The notes under the pieces: generated by a model
Databases searched by the model: none
Seen by the model: only the letters and a program-made list of their open reading frames with translations
What the model was told of the DNA's origin: nothing
Part shown: piece after piece, positions 8,142 to 17,056 of the stretch
How positions within the stretch are numbered: position 1 is the first letter of the stretch
Layout: every line of letters starts with the position of its first letter
Position numbers and translations under genes: made by a program
Assembly: GCF_004364775.1 (NCBI RefSeq)
Contig: NZ_SOAL01000025.1
Span: forward strand, 1 to 64,000
DNA length: 64,000 nt
Source of the DNA: Comamonas sp. JUb58
Lineage (GTDB): Bacteria > Pseudomonadota > Gammaproteobacteria > Burkholderiales > Burkholderiaceae_C
Direction of reading: 5' to 3'

Positions 8142-9440
8142 GTGAAAAAACTCCCCGCTCCCTTGCTCGCCAAGATCTCCTGGCGCCTGCTGCCCTTCCT
8201 GCTGCTGATGTATATCATGGCCTTCCTGGACCGGGCCAATGTGGGCTTTGCCAAGGTGGCCTTCCAGGCCGATACCGGCATCAGCGACGCCGCCTTTGCG
8301 TTTGGCGCCGGCGTGTTCTTTGTTGGTTATGCGCTGCTGGAAGTGCCCAGCAATCTGATCATGCATCGCATCGGCGCACGCATCTGGATGTGCCGCATCA
8401 TGGTCACCTGGGGCCTGGTGTCGGCCGCGATGATGTTTGCCCATAACGAGACCACCTTCTATGTGCTGCGCTTCCTGCTGGGCGTGGCCGAAGCGGGCTT
8501 CTTCCCCGGCGTCATCCTGTACCTCACCTACTGGTTCCCTGCAGCACACCGGGCGCAGGCCATGGGCTTTTTCTACTTCGGCGCGCCACTGGCCTTTATC
8601 TTTGGCAGCCCCTTGTCGGGCTTGCTGCTGGAGCTCGATGGCATGGGTGGCTGGCACGGCTGGCAATGGCTGTTTGCGGTTGAGGGCCTGATGGCGGTGG
8701 CCGTCGGTATCTGGTCGTACTTCTACCTCACCAACCGCCCGGCCGATGCCCAGTGGCTGACCGCCGACGAGCGCCGCCAGGTGCAGGACATCATCGACAG
8801 CGAAGAGCGCGCCAAGGGCGGCCACCAGCACAGCCTGCTCGCTGCCATGTGCCAGCCACGCGTGCTCTATCTGGCCCTGGTCTATCTGCTGATCCAGGCC
8901 AGCGTCTACGGCGTGGTGTTTTACCTGCCCAGCCAGGTGGCGGGCCTGTTGGGTACTAAGGTGGGTCTGCAGGTGGGCCTGGTCTCGGCCATCCCCTGGC
9001 TCTGCGCACTGCTGGCCGCCTGGTGGGTGCCGGGCTTTGCCCAGCGCAGCCAAAAGCCCCGCAGCGTGGCCAGCGCGACCCTGATCGTCGCCGCGATCGG
9101 CATGGCCGCATCGGTCAGCTTTTCCAGCCCGCTGCTGGGCGTCGCAGCCCTGTGCTTTGCGGCGGCCGGTTTTATCGCGGTGCAGCCGGTGTTCTGGACC
9201 TTTCCTGCCAACACGCTGGCCGGCGCTGCCGCAGCGGGTGGCATTGCGCTGATCAATTCGCTGGGCGCTGTCGGCGGCTTTGTGGCCCCCATCGTCAAGA
9301 ACTGGGCCGAAGGCCATTTCCACTCACCCGCCGCAGGCCTGTACCTGCTGGCAGGCACAACGGTACTGGCAGCGCTGCTGGTGCTGGGCATCCGGGCCCG
9401 CATGGCGCCCGCTGCGCTGCAGCCCCAGGCCGCTGCCTAA
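8142..9440 (+). CDS. MFS transporter of the anion:cation symporter family, probable L-rhamnonate importer
   Basis: A 432-residue, 12-helix permease. The N-terminus shows the family hallmark FLDRANVGFAKVAF in helix 1, then GVFFVGYALLEVPSNLIMHRIGAR. This is the phthalate permease/ACS branch, which includes RhmT of E. coli and many sugar-acid importers. Translation starts at GTG 8142, with AAGGA at 8131-8135. It is the first gene of an operon with rhmD 24 bases downstream, so it most likely brings L-rhamnonate (or a related aldonate) across the inner membrane by proton symport. The cargo is inferred from the neighbours, not from the protein itself. Confidence 0.85.
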   Translation: MKKLPAPLLAKISWRLLPFLLLMYIMAFLDRANVGFAKVAFQADTGISDAAFAFGAGVFFVGYALLEVPSNLIMHRIGARIWMCRIMVTWGLVSAAMMFAHNETTFYVLRFLLGVAEAGFFPGVILYLTYWFPAAHRAQAMGFFYFGAPLAFIFGSPLSGLLLELDGMGGWHGWQWLFAVEGLMAVAVGIWSYFYLTNRPADAQWLTADERRQVQDIIDSEERAKGGHQHSLLAAMCQPRVLYLALVYLLIQASVYGVVFYLPSQVAGLLGTKVGLQVGLVSAIPWLCALLAAWWVPGFAQRSQKPRSVASATLIVAAIGMAASVSFSSPLLGVAALCFAAAGFIAVQPVFWTFPANTLAGAAAAGGIALINSLGAVGGFVAPIVKNWAEGHFHSPAAGLYLLAGTTVLAALLVLGIRARMAPAALQPQAAA

Positions 9441-9464
9441 ATTGCATAAGGAGCAAACACCACC

Positions 9465-10652
9465 ATGAGCCAGATCCCCACCATCAAGCAAGTGCGCGCC
9501 TATACCCTGAAAGGGGGCGGTGCCGACTACCACGACCAGGCCGATGGCCACTGGATCGACGACCACATCGCCACGCCGATGGCCAAGTACCCCGAGTACC
9601 GCCAGAGCCGCCGCAGCTTTGGCATCAATGTTCTGGGCACCCTGGTGGTGGAGATCGAGGACAGCGCTGGCAACGTCGGCTTTGCCGTCACCACCGGCGG
9701 CGAGCCGGCCGCCTATATCGTCGAGAAGCACCTGGCGCGCTTTCTCGAAGGCGCCAAGGTCACCGACATCGAGCGCATCTGGGACCAGATGTACTGGTCC
9801 ACCCTGTACTACGGCCGCAAGGGCATTGTGATCAACACCATCTCCGGCGTGGACCTGGCGCTCTGGGACTTGCTGGGCAAGGTGCGCGGTGAGCCGGTGC
9901 ACCAGCTGCTGGGCGGCGCGGTGCGCGATGAGCTGCAGTTCTACGCCACCGGTGCGCGCCCCGATCTGGCGCAGAAGATGGGCTTTATCGGCGGCAAGAT
10001 GCCCCTGCACCATGGCCCGGCTGAAGGCGAAGAAGGCCTGCGCCGCAACCTGGAGGAACTGGCCACGATGCGCGAGCGCGTGGGGCCGGATTTCTGGCTG
10101 ATGCTGGACTGCTGGATGAGCCTGGACCTGAACTACGCCACGCGCCTGGCCCAGGGCGCCCAGGCCCACGGCCTGAAGTGGATCGAAGAGGCACTGCCGC
10201 CCGATGACTACTGGGGCTATGCCGCGCTGAAGAAGAACGTGCCCACCGGCATGCTGGTGACGACGGGCGAGCATGAGGCCACGCGCTGGGGCTTTCGCCA
10301 ACTGCTGGAGATGGGTTGCTGCGACATCATCCAGCCCGATGTTGGCTGGTGCGGTGGCATCACCGAGCTGCTGAAGATCTCGGCGCTGGCCGATGCGCAC
10401 CAGGCGCTGGTGATTCCACATGGCTCCAGCGTCTACAGCTACCACTTTGTGGCCACGCGCCACAACAGCCCGTTTGCCGAGTTCCTGATGATGGCGCCCA
10501 AGGCCGACGAGGTGGTGCCGATGTTCCACCCGCAGCTGCTGTGCGAGCCCGTGCCGGTGCAGGGCCGCATGCGCCTGTCGGCGCTGGACAAGCCCGGCTT
10601 TGGCGTGGAGCTGAACCCCGCCTGCGAACTGCACCGCCCCTATACCCATTGA
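9465..10652 (+). CDS. rhmD: L-rhamnonate dehydratase
   Basis: A 395-residue enolase-superfamily enzyme, near the 401-405 residues of E. coli RhmD. It dehydrates L-rhamnonate to 2-keto-3-deoxy-L-rhamnonate with Mg2+. The N-terminal capping domain carries [17 protein letters not shown], a RhmD signature. The barrel shows metal ligands in [13 protein letters not shown] (Asp), [14 protein letters not shown] (Glu) and [12 protein letters not shown] (Glu), and the catalytic His in [13 protein letters not shown]. These motifs separate it from mandelate racemase and galactonate dehydratase relatives. It sits between the MFS gene and the KDR aldolase gene, matching the E. coli rhmDTA gene set. Confidence 0.92.
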   Translation: MSQIPTIKQVRAYTLKGGGADYHDQADGHWIDDHIATPMAKYPEYRQSRRSFGINVLGTLVVEIEDSAGNVGFAVTTGGEPAAYIVEKHLARFLEGAKVTDIERIWDQMYWSTLYYGRKGIVINTISGVDLALWDLLGKVRGEPVHQLLGGAVRDELQFYATGARPDLAQKMGFIGGKMPLHHGPAEGEEGLRRNLEELATMRERVGPDFWLMLDCWMSLDLNYATRLAQGAQAHGLKWIEEALPPDDYWGYAALKKNVPTGMLVTTGEHEATRWGFRQLLEMGCCDIIQPDVGWCGGITELLKISALADAHQALVIPHGSSVYSYHFVATRHNSPFAEFLMMAPKADEVVPMFHPQLLCEPVPVQGRMRLSALDKPGFGVELNPACELHRPYTH

Positions 10653-10709
10653 TCAACCATTGATAAGCATTGGTGGGCCCGCGCCGACGGCCCACCCAGG
10701 AGACACCCT

Positions 10710-11510
10710 ATGGATTTGCCATTGAACCCCTTCAAGGCCGCGCTGCGCCGCAGCGAGCCGCTCTACGGTATCTGGGCCGGCTTTGCCACGCCTTATGCGG
10801 CCGAGATCATCGCCACCACCGGCTACGACTGGATGCTGGTGGATGGCGAGCATGCGCCCAACACCGTGCCCACCCTGCTGGCGCAGCTGCAAGCCGTGGC
10901 GCCCTATGCCACACACCCGGTGGTGCGTGCCGTGCATGGCGATGCAGTGCTGATCAAGCAGCTGCTGGACGCCGGCGTGCAGACCCTGATGGTGCCGATG
11001 GTCGAGACGGCCGAGCAGGCCCGCGCGCTGGTACAGGCCATGCGCTACCCGCCGCATGGCATCCGGGGTGTGGGCGGTGGCCTGACCCGTGCCACGCGCT
11101 GGGATGCGGTGCCCGACTACATCCGCACCGCGCATGAGCAGCTCTGCCTGGTCGTGCAGATCGAGTCGCGCCTGGGCGTGGAAAACGCCGCCGAGATCGC
11201 GGCGGTCGACGGTGTTGATGCCGTCTTTATCGGCCCGGCAGATCTATCGACCGGCATGGGCCATGCGGGTGATGCCAGCCAGCCCGAGGTGCAGGACTGC
11301 ATACGCCGCACCATCGAGACCACCTTGGCCCATGGCAAGGCCTGCGGCATTCTGGCGCCGCGTGAAGAGGATGCGCGCCGCTACACCGAATGGGGCTGCC
11401 GCTTTGTGGCGGTGGCCATCGATATCAGCCTGATGCGCCAGGCCGCCGTGGCCAACCTGGCGCGCTACCGTGCTCCTACCCAGCCGGCCATTGTCTCTAC
11501 CACCTACTGA
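10710..11510 (+). CDS. rhmA: 2-keto-3-deoxy-L-rhamnonate aldolase (HpcH/HpaI family)
   Basis: A 266-residue class II aldolase that splits 2-keto-3-deoxy-L-rhamnonate into pyruvate and L-lactaldehyde. Family features are DWMLVDGEHAPNT (catalytic His), RGVGGGLTRATRW, VQIESRLGVENA (metal Glu) and DAVFIGPADLSTGMGH (metal Asp). RhmA and the HpcH/HpaI 4-hydroxy-2-oxo-acid aldolases are close relatives; the RhmA assignment rests on the adjacent rhmD and downstream aldA. GGAG precedes the ATG at a good distance. Ten bases separate it from aldA. Confidence 0.9.
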   Translation: MDLPLNPFKAALRRSEPLYGIWAGFATPYAAEIIATTGYDWMLVDGEHAPNTVPTLLAQLQAVAPYATHPVVRAVHGDAVLIKQLLDAGVQTLMVPMVETAEQARALVQAMRYPPHGIRGVGGGLTRATRWDAVPDYIRTAHEQLCLVVQIESRLGVENAAEIAAVDGVDAVFIGPADLSTGMGHAGDASQPEVQDCIRRTIETTLAHGKACGILAPREEDARRYTEWGCRFVAVAIDISLMRQAAVANLARYRAPTQPAIVSTTY

Positions 11511-11520
11511 GGACGACCCC

Positions 11521-12954
11521 ATGCCCACCACCCCTGTTTTGCGCAACTACATTGCCGGCGCTTTCACGGACAGCGCCGAGCTGCACGAGGTCCGCAACCC
11601 CGCCACCGGCGCAGTGCTGGCGCAGTCGCCGCTGGCAACCCAAGCCGATGTGGACCGCGCGATTGCGGCAGCGCGCGGCGCGCAAAAGGCCTGGGCGCGC
11701 CGCCCTGCGATCGAGCGTGCGCAGTACCTGCGCCGCATTGCCGCCCGCCTGCGCGAGAACGTGGCCCGCATTGCGCGCACCATCACCGAGGAGCAGGGCA
11801 AGGTGCTGGGCCTGGCCGAGGTGGAGGTGAACTTCACCGCCGACTACCTGGACTACATGGCCGAGTGGGCGCGCCGCATTGAGGGTGAAGTCATCAGCAG
11901 CGACCGGGCCAACGAGCAGATCTTTCTGCTGCGCAAGCCGATGGGTGTGGTGGCCGGCATCCTGCCCTGGAACTTCCCCTTCTTCCTGATCGCGCGCAAG
12001 ATGGCACCGGCGCTGCTCACCGGCAACACCATCGTCATCAAGCCCAGCGAAGAGACCCCCATCAACTGCCATGCCTTCACCGAGCTGCTGGCGCAGTGCG
12101 AGCTGCCCGCCGGCGTGTTCAACGTGGTCTATGGCCAGGGCGGCACCGGCGGTGCGCTGTCGGCCCATGCCGGGGTGGACATGATCAGCTTTACCGGCAG
12201 CGTGGGCACCGGCGAGCGCATTGCCGCAGCTGCTGCGCCGCATATCACCAAGCTCAACCTGGAGCTGGGTGGCAAGGCGCCTGCGATTGTGCTGGCCGAT
12301 GCCGACCTGGACCTGGCCGTCAAGGCCATCCGTGATTCGCGCATCATCAACACCGGCCAGGTCTGCAACTGTGCCGAGCGCGTCTATGTGCAGCGCCAGG
12401 TGGCCGACGAGTTCACCGCGCGTATTGCCAAAGCGATGGCCGCCACGCGCTATGGCGACCCGATCGCACAGGCCGATGTGGAGATGGGCCCGCTGATCAA
12501 CCAGAAGGGCCTGGACAGCGTGGACGCCAAGGTGCGCCGTGCGCTGGCCGATGGGGCGCAATTGGTGACCGGTGGCCAGGTGGCTGATCTGGGTGCTGGC
12601 TTCCACTACCAGCCCACGGTGCTGGCCGGCTGCCGCGCCGATATGGAGATCATGCGCAAGGAAATCTTTGGCCCTGTTCTGCCGATCCAGGTGGTCGAGG
12701 ACCTGGACGAGGCGATTGCGTTGGCCAATGACTGCGAATATGGCCTCACGTCCTCGCTGTACACCCGCGACCTGTCCAAGGCCATGCAGGCGATGCGCGA
12801 GATCGACTTTGGCGAGACCTACATCAACCGCGAGAACTTCGAGGCGATGCAGGGCTTCCATGCCGGCGTGCGCAAGTCGGGCGTGGGTGGTGCCGATGGC
12901 AAACACGGGCTGTATGAGTACACCCATAGCCATGTGGTCTACCTGCAGTCCTGA
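11521..12954 (+). CDS. aldA: Aldehyde dehydrogenase, AldA (lactaldehyde/glycolaldehyde) type
   Basis: A 477-residue NAD-dependent aldehyde dehydrogenase, the length of E. coli AldA (479). Hallmarks are the cofactor motif GILPWNFPFFLIARKMAPAL, the general base Glu248 in LELGGKAP, and the catalytic Cys282 in NTGQVCNCAERV, a cysteine context typical of AldA. It probably oxidises the L-lactaldehyde released by the aldolase to L-lactate, completing the route from L-rhamnonate to pyruvate and lactate. The ATG at 11521 is preceded by GAGGA. A longer open frame to 11470 overlaps rhmA and has no ribosome binding site. It is the last gene of the operon, followed by a terminator. Confidence 0.9.
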   Translation: MPTTPVLRNYIAGAFTDSAELHEVRNPATGAVLAQSPLATQADVDRAIAAARGAQKAWARRPAIERAQYLRRIAARLRENVARIARTITEEQGKVLGLAEVEVNFTADYLDYMAEWARRIEGEVISSDRANEQIFLLRKPMGVVAGILPWNFPFFLIARKMAPALLTGNTIVIKPSEETPINCHAFTELLAQCELPAGVFNVVYGQGGTGGALSAHAGVDMISFTGSVGTGERIAAAAAPHITKLNLELGGKAPAIVLADADLDLAVKAIRDSRIINTGQVCNCAERVYVQRQVADEFTARIAKAMAATRYGDPIAQADVEMGPLINQKGLDSVDAKVRRALADGAQLVTGGQVADLGAGFHYQPTVLAGCRADMEIMRKEIFGPVLPIQVVEDLDEAIALANDCEYGLTSSLYTRDLSKAMQAMREIDFGETYINRENFEAMQGFHAGVRKSGVGGADGKHGLYEYTHSHVVYLQS

Positions 12955-13002
12955 GGGAACGCTGCTGCTGAGACCTAACAGCCCCAGCTATCCGCGATGA
13001 AT

Positions 13003-13044
13003 AAGGCCGCCAACCCGGGTTCACCAGGTTGGCGGCCTTTTGTT
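13003..13044 (+). terminator. Rho-independent terminator of the rhamnonate operon
   Basis: AAGGCCGCCAACC at 13003-13015 faces GGTTGGCGGCC at 13027-13037 across an 11-base loop, followed by TTTTGTT. AAs on the other side allow it to serve the convergent TetR gene too. Confidence 0.9.
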
Positions 13045-13060
13045 CGTGGCGTTGCGCCGA

Positions 13061-13648
13061 TCAGGGCTTGGCGCTGAGCCCTTCCACCACCGCGCGCACT
13101 TGCTGCAGCACCTCGTCGGCGAGTGCCGGATCGGACTTGACGACGCCGCGCGAGATGGCCATCGCGCCCACCAGGGCTGCCACCAGGGTGCTGGCCAGCG
13201 CCTGGCGCTGCTGCGGGTCGCCGCTGGGTGGCAAGGCCGCCTCAATGCCGGCGCGCAGCTCGGCAAAGCCGTCGCTGAAGCTGCGGCTCACGGCCTCGCT
13301 CTGCCGGCCCGCATCGCAGGCGGTGGAGACCAGCGGGCAGCCCCGCGTCATGTCATCGCGCACCTGGGGGTTGAGGTAGCTGTCCAGGTAGGTGGCCATC
13401 GCATGCTCGCTCTTTTCACTGGCCCGCTTGACCCGGCCAAAGCCTTGCCCAAACCCATAGGCCAGCGCCTGGGCGGCCAGATCCTGCTTGTCGCTGAAAT
13501 GCTTGTACAAGGCGCCCTGCGTCAGGCCCGCCTGCTGGCAGATATCGGCCACGCCCGTGCCATCGATACCGCGTTCCTTGAACAGCGCAGCGGCGGCATC
13601 CAGCAGTGCCTGGCGGTTCTGTTGCGCTTGTTCCTTGGTGACTTTCAT
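13061..13648 (-). CDS. TetR-family repressor
   Basis: A 195-residue TetR regulator. The DNA-binding helix-turn-helix is clear: ALLDAAAALFKERGIDGTGVADICQQAGLTQGALYKHFSDKQ (residues about 15-57). The C-terminal ligand-binding part contains DDMTRGCPLVSTACDAG, typical of the TetR_C_16/NemR-like group that often responds to electrophiles or aromatic compounds. The ATG at 13648 is used; the longer frame would run over the divergent promoter. It is divergent from an MFS gene, with a perfect palindrome between them over the MFS -35 box, so repression of that transporter and of itself is likely. Confidence 0.87.
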   Translation of the reverse strand: MKVTKEQAQQNRQALLDAAAALFKERGIDGTGVADICQQAGLTQGALYKHFSDKQDLAAQALAYGFGQGFGRVKRASEKSEHAMATYLDSYLNPQVRDDMTRGCPLVSTACDAGRQSEAVSRSFSDGFAELRAGIEAALPPSGDPQQRQALASTLVAALVGAMAISRGVVKSDPALADEVLQQVRAVVEGLSAKP

Positions 13649-13665
13649 CGCAAATACCCTGCTTG

Positions 13666-13704
13666 AACCTGTGCTTGACAGGTTTTGATTGTGATCGCTA
13701 TCAT
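13666..13704 (+). promoter_or_regulatory. MFS promoter with overlapping palindromic TetR operator
   Basis: AACCTGT (13666-13672), a 5-base spacer, then ACAGGTT (13678-13684) form a perfect inverted repeat. It overlaps a -35 box TTGACA at 13675-13680. TATCAT at 13699-13704 is a -10 box after an 18-base spacer. The start of the MFS gene follows 33 bases later. Confidence 0.7.
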
Positions 13705-13736
13705 TGTAGCTCCTCCGTCGATAACCTCCAAATAAC

Positions 13737-15020
13737 ATGCTCGCTTCCCGACTCGCCATGCTGCTCCAGCGCCATGGCATCCATTACGCCTGGGTGATTG
13801 CCGCCATCACCTTTTTGGCCATGCTGGTCACCTCAGCGGCGCTGGGCCTGCCGGGGGTGCTAATGCAGCCGCTGGCGGTGGAGTTTGGCTGGAGCGTGCG
13901 TGATTTGTCCTCGGTGTTTGCCACCCGCTTTGCGCTGTATGGCCTGCTCGGTCCGTTTGCTGCTGTCATTTTGCTGCGCTATGGCGTATCGCGCGTGGTG
14001 GCGCTGGCCGCCGCCGTGATTGCCAGTGCCTTGCTGCTAGGCCTCTTCATGCACAACCTGGGCCAGGCCTTTGTGCTCTGGGGCATTGTGCTGGGCATGG
14101 GCACGGGCCTGACTGCGATGGTGCTGGGTGCCACGGTGGCCAACCGCTGGTTTGTACAGCGCAAGGGCCTGGTCATGGGTTTGCTGGCGGGCAGCAGTGC
14201 CACCGGCCAGCTGCTGTTCTTGCCGGCTGCTGCCTGGCTGATTGCGCAGTACGGCTGGCGCTGGGCCTTGCTGCCAGTGGTGGCGGCATCGGCCGTGGTG
14301 CTGGTGTTGGTGCTGTTGTTCATGCGCGACAGCCCGGCCCAGATGCAGCTGGCCCCTTATGGCGCTGACCCTGCTGCAGCGCCCGCCGCGCCCGCACCCC
14401 GCGCCAGCTGGGGCCTGCCCTTCAGCACCTTGGCCGCTGCCTCGCGCGTGCCGGCCTTCTGGATTCTGGCGGGCACCTTTTTCATCTGCGGGCTCAGCAC
14501 CAATGGGCTGATCCAGACCCACTTCATCTCGCTCTGCGGTGACTACGGCCTGGGGCCGGTGCCAGCGGCCTCGGTGCTGGCGATGATGGGCATTTTTGAC
14601 CTGGTGGGCACCACCTTGTCGGGCTATCTGTCGGACCGCTATGACAGCCGCAAGCTGCTGTTCTGGTACTACGGCCTGCGCGGGCTGTCGCTGTTCTGGC
14701 TGCCGTATTCCGAGTTCACCGTAGCCGGCCTGTCGCTGTTTGCCGTGTTCTATGGCCTGGACTGGATTGCCACCGTGCCGCCCACCGTCAAGCTGGTGGC
14801 CAGCGAGTTCGGGCCCGAGCGCGCCGCCCTGGTGTTTGGCTGGGTGTTTGCCGCGCACCAGCTCGGTGCTGCGGTGGCCGCCTATGGCGCAGGTCTGGCG
14901 CGCTCGGTGCTGTCGTCCTACTCACCCGCGTTGTTTGTGGCCGGCGCCGCCTGCCTGGTGGCGGCAGCGGCGGTGCTGTGGGTGCGCAAGCCAGTGATCG
15001 CCTTGCGCGCCGTGGGTTAA
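13737..15020 (+). CDS. MFS transporter under TetR control
   Basis: A 427-residue, 12-helix major facilitator. The opening HGIHYAWVIAAITFLAMLVTSAALGLPGVLMQPL and the GWSVRDLSS and MGTGLTAMVLGATVANRWFVQRKGLVMGLL motifs place it with the oxalate/formate antiporter (OFA)/monocarboxylate-like branch rather than the drug:H+ antiporters. The substrate is unknown; an organic acid is more likely than a drug. The last four bases overlap the end of the convergent Bug receptor gene. Expression is probably driven from the promoter and palindrome just upstream and repressed by the divergent TetR protein. Confidence 0.83.
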   Translation: MLASRLAMLLQRHGIHYAWVIAAITFLAMLVTSAALGLPGVLMQPLAVEFGWSVRDLSSVFATRFALYGLLGPFAAVILLRYGVSRVVALAAAVIASALLLGLFMHNLGQAFVLWGIVLGMGTGLTAMVLGATVANRWFVQRKGLVMGLLAGSSATGQLLFLPAAAWLIAQYGWRWALLPVVAASAVVLVLVLLFMRDSPAQMQLAPYGADPAAAPAAPAPRASWGLPFSTLAAASRVPAFWILAGTFFICGLSTNGLIQTHFISLCGDYGLGPVPAASVLAMMGIFDLVGTTLSGYLSDRYDSRKLLFWYYGLRGLSLFWLPYSEFTVAGLSLFAVFYGLDWIATVPPTVKLVASEFGPERAALVFGWVFAAHQLGAAVAAYGAGLARSVLSSYSPALFVAGAACLVAAAAVLWVRKPVIALRAVG

Positions 15021-16030
15021 TCTGCCCGCGCGCCCGAGCGTTTCACAATCTCGGCCCATTTCTTTTCTTCGCTGCGCATATAGGCCAAAAACTCCTGCGG
15101 GCTCGACCCCACCGGCTCGGCGCCCATGCGCTGGTACTGCGCGGCCACCTCGGGCTTGCGCAGCGCCTGCTGCGCGGCCTGGGCCAGTTTGCCCACAATC
15201 TCGGGCGGCGTGTTCTTCGGGGCCCAGAGGCCATACCAGGTGCTGGTGGCATAGTCGGCAATGCCCGATTCCTGCATGGTCGGAATCTGCGGCAGCGAGC
15301 TGGAGCGCTTGGCGGTGGTCACGGCCAGCGCCTTGAGCTTGCCCGAGGTGATAAAGGGCATGGCCGAGGGCATCGAATCAAACATCAGCTGGATCTGGCC
15401 GCCCATCAGATCGGTGAGCGCCGGCGAGCTTCCCTTGTAGGGCACATGCTGCATGGCAATGCCGGTCTTGAGCTTGAACAGCTCGCCCGACAGGTGCTGC
15501 GACGAGGCATTGCCGGCCGAGCCAAAATTGACCGTGCCCTTGCTCTTTTTCAGATAGGCCACCAGCTCTTGCACGTTCGACACCGGCAGCTCGCTGTTGA
15601 CCACCAGCACCAGCGGCACATCGACGATCTGCGTGATCGGCGCAAAGTCGTTGAAGGAGTCATACGGCACCTTGTCGTAGACCGAGGGGTTGATCACCTG
15701 CAGCGAGGCATTGGCCAGCAAGGTATAGCCATCGGGCTGGGCCTTGGCGACCTGGGCCGCGCCCACCATGCCGCTGGCACCGGGCTTGTTGTCGATGAAG
15801 ATGGTCTGCTTCAGGCTCTCGCTCATCGAGATGGCGACCAGGCGCCCGACCAGGTCGGTGGGGCCGCCGGGCGGGTAGGGGATCACCATGCGGATGGTCG
15901 AGGCCGGGTAGTCGGCCGTCGATGCCGCAAGTGCTGCGGGCAGGCCGCTGCCCAGCAGGGCCAGGCCCAGGCCGGTATGCAGCAGCGATTGCAGGGCCTG
16001 GCGGCGCTGGGGTGAATGGCCTTGTGTCAT
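15017..16030 (-). CDS. Bug-family (TctC) solute-binding protein
   Basis: A 337-residue periplasmic receptor. Residues 1-36 form a leader with RRQALQSLL, a hydrophobic stretch and an ALAAS cleavage site. The mature part shows Bug hallmarks: RMVIPYPPGGPTDLVGRL, IDNKPGASGMVGAAQVAKAQPDGYTLL, then FGSAGNASSQHLSGELFK and VPYKGSSPALTDLMGGQ. Bug receptors bind carboxylates or amides for tripartite tricarboxylate transporters; the TctA/TctB membrane parts are not encoded here, the usual orphan situation in Comamonadaceae. It is the third gene of the CaiB operon; AAGGAG lies inside the end of the previous gene and the two overlap by four bases (ATGA). Confidence 0.9.
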   Translation of the reverse strand: MTQGHSPQRRQALQSLLHTGLGLALLGSGLPAALAASTADYPASTIRMVIPYPPGGPTDLVGRLVAISMSESLKQTIFIDNKPGASGMVGAAQVAKAQPDGYTLLANASLQVINPSVYDKVPYDSFNDFAPITQIVDVPLVLVVNSELPVSNVQELVAYLKKSKGTVNFGSAGNASSQHLSGELFKLKTGIAMQHVPYKGSSPALTDLMGGQIQLMFDSMPSAMPFITSGKLKALAVTTAKRSSSLPQIPTMQESGIADYATSTWYGLWAPKNTPPEIVGKLAQAAQQALRKPEVAAQYQRMGAEPVGSSPQEFLAYMRSEEKKWAEIVKRSGARAD

Positions 16031-17043
16031 GTCTTGTCTCCTTGTATTTGTAGCGCGACCTTGCCCAGCACCTCGCGGCTGTGCAGCGCATCCAGCGCAT
16101 CGCAGAGCTGGTTCATGGCGTACACCCGCGAGATGTCGGGATGGATGGCGTCGCGGTGGGTCATCTCAAACAGCGCGGCCATCATGGCCTGCATGGCGGT
16201 GGCATGGCGCTGGCGCTCGTTGGCGGGCGTCCAGCCGATGTACTGGCCATAGAAGAAGCCGTGGATCGTCAGGTTCTTGACCAGCGCGATATTCATCGGC
16301 ACCTTGGGGATCGTGCCGCTGGCAAAGCCGATGATGACGATGCGCCCGTTCTGCGCGGTGCAGCGCAGCGCCTGCAGCAGCAGGTCGCCGCCCACGGGGT
16401 CAAATACCAGGCTTGCGCCTTTGCCGCCGGTCACCGCCTTGACCTGTTCGATCAGGTGCTGCGGGTCGACTGCATGCTGCGCGCCACGGCGCAGGGCCGC
16501 CTGGCGCTTGTCTTCGCTGCTGGCGCAGGCAATCACCTGCACACCGGGCACCTGGGCGGCCAGCTCGACGGCCGCCGCACCCACGCCCGAGCCGGCACCC
16601 AGCACCAGCAGGCTGTCGCCCGCCTGCAGCGCCGCGCGCCAGTGCAGGGCGGTGTAGGCCGTGCCGTAGGAGATCGGCAGCGCCAGCGCGCGCAGCGGGT
16701 CCAGCCCCGCCGGCACGGCATACACGGTGCTGGCATGCACCTTGGCCTGCTGCGCATAGGCGCCCCAGTCGCAGATAAACACCACCGGGTCGCCCACCTG
16801 AACATGGGCCACGGCGCTGCCGCATTGCAGCACCTGGCCCACGCCTTCGGTGCCGGGCACAAAAGGCAGGGGCGGGGTCTTCTGGTACTTGCCCTCGATC
16901 AGCAGGCCGGTGGCGTGGCTGACGGTGGCATGGCGCACGTCGATCAGCACCTCGTCGGCCGCCAAGGCGGAGGGAGGCTCGGTGCTTTGGACGGCAGTCA
17001 CATCGCGGGGCAGGCCGAAGCTGCGGCAGACAATGGCTTTCAT
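16027..17043 (-). CDS. Zinc-independent quinone oxidoreductase/enoyl reductase-like MDR protein
   Basis: A 338-residue medium-chain dehydrogenase/reductase of the NADPH:quinone oxidoreductase branch. It has VPGTEGVGQVLQCGSAV in the catalytic domain without the zinc cysteines, and the nucleotide motif LVLGAGSGVGAAAVELAAQV (AxxGxxG-type), then GGKGASLVFDPVGGDLLLQALRC. Such proteins reduce quinones or alpha,beta-unsaturated acyl-CoA/ketone substrates with NADPH. GAAAGGAA precedes the ATG at 17043. The position between a CaiB CoA-transferase and a Bug receptor suggests reduction of an enoyl intermediate in organic acid degradation; this is inference. Confidence 0.85.
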   Translation of the reverse strand: MKAIVCRSFGLPRDVTAVQSTEPPSALAADEVLIDVRHATVSHATGLLIEGKYQKTPPLPFVPGTEGVGQVLQCGSAVAHVQVGDPVVFICDWGAYAQQAKVHASTVYAVPAGLDPLRALALPISYGTAYTALHWRAALQAGDSLLVLGAGSGVGAAAVELAAQVPGVQVIACASSEDKRQAALRRGAQHAVDPQHLIEQVKAVTGGKGASLVFDPVGGDLLLQALRCTAQNGRIVIIGFASGTIPKVPMNIALVKNLTIHGFFYGQYIGWTPANERQRHATAMQAMMAALFEMTHRDAIHPDISRVYAMNQLCDALDALHSREVLGKVALQIQGDKT

Positions 17044-17056
17044 GGCGCAGTTCCTT

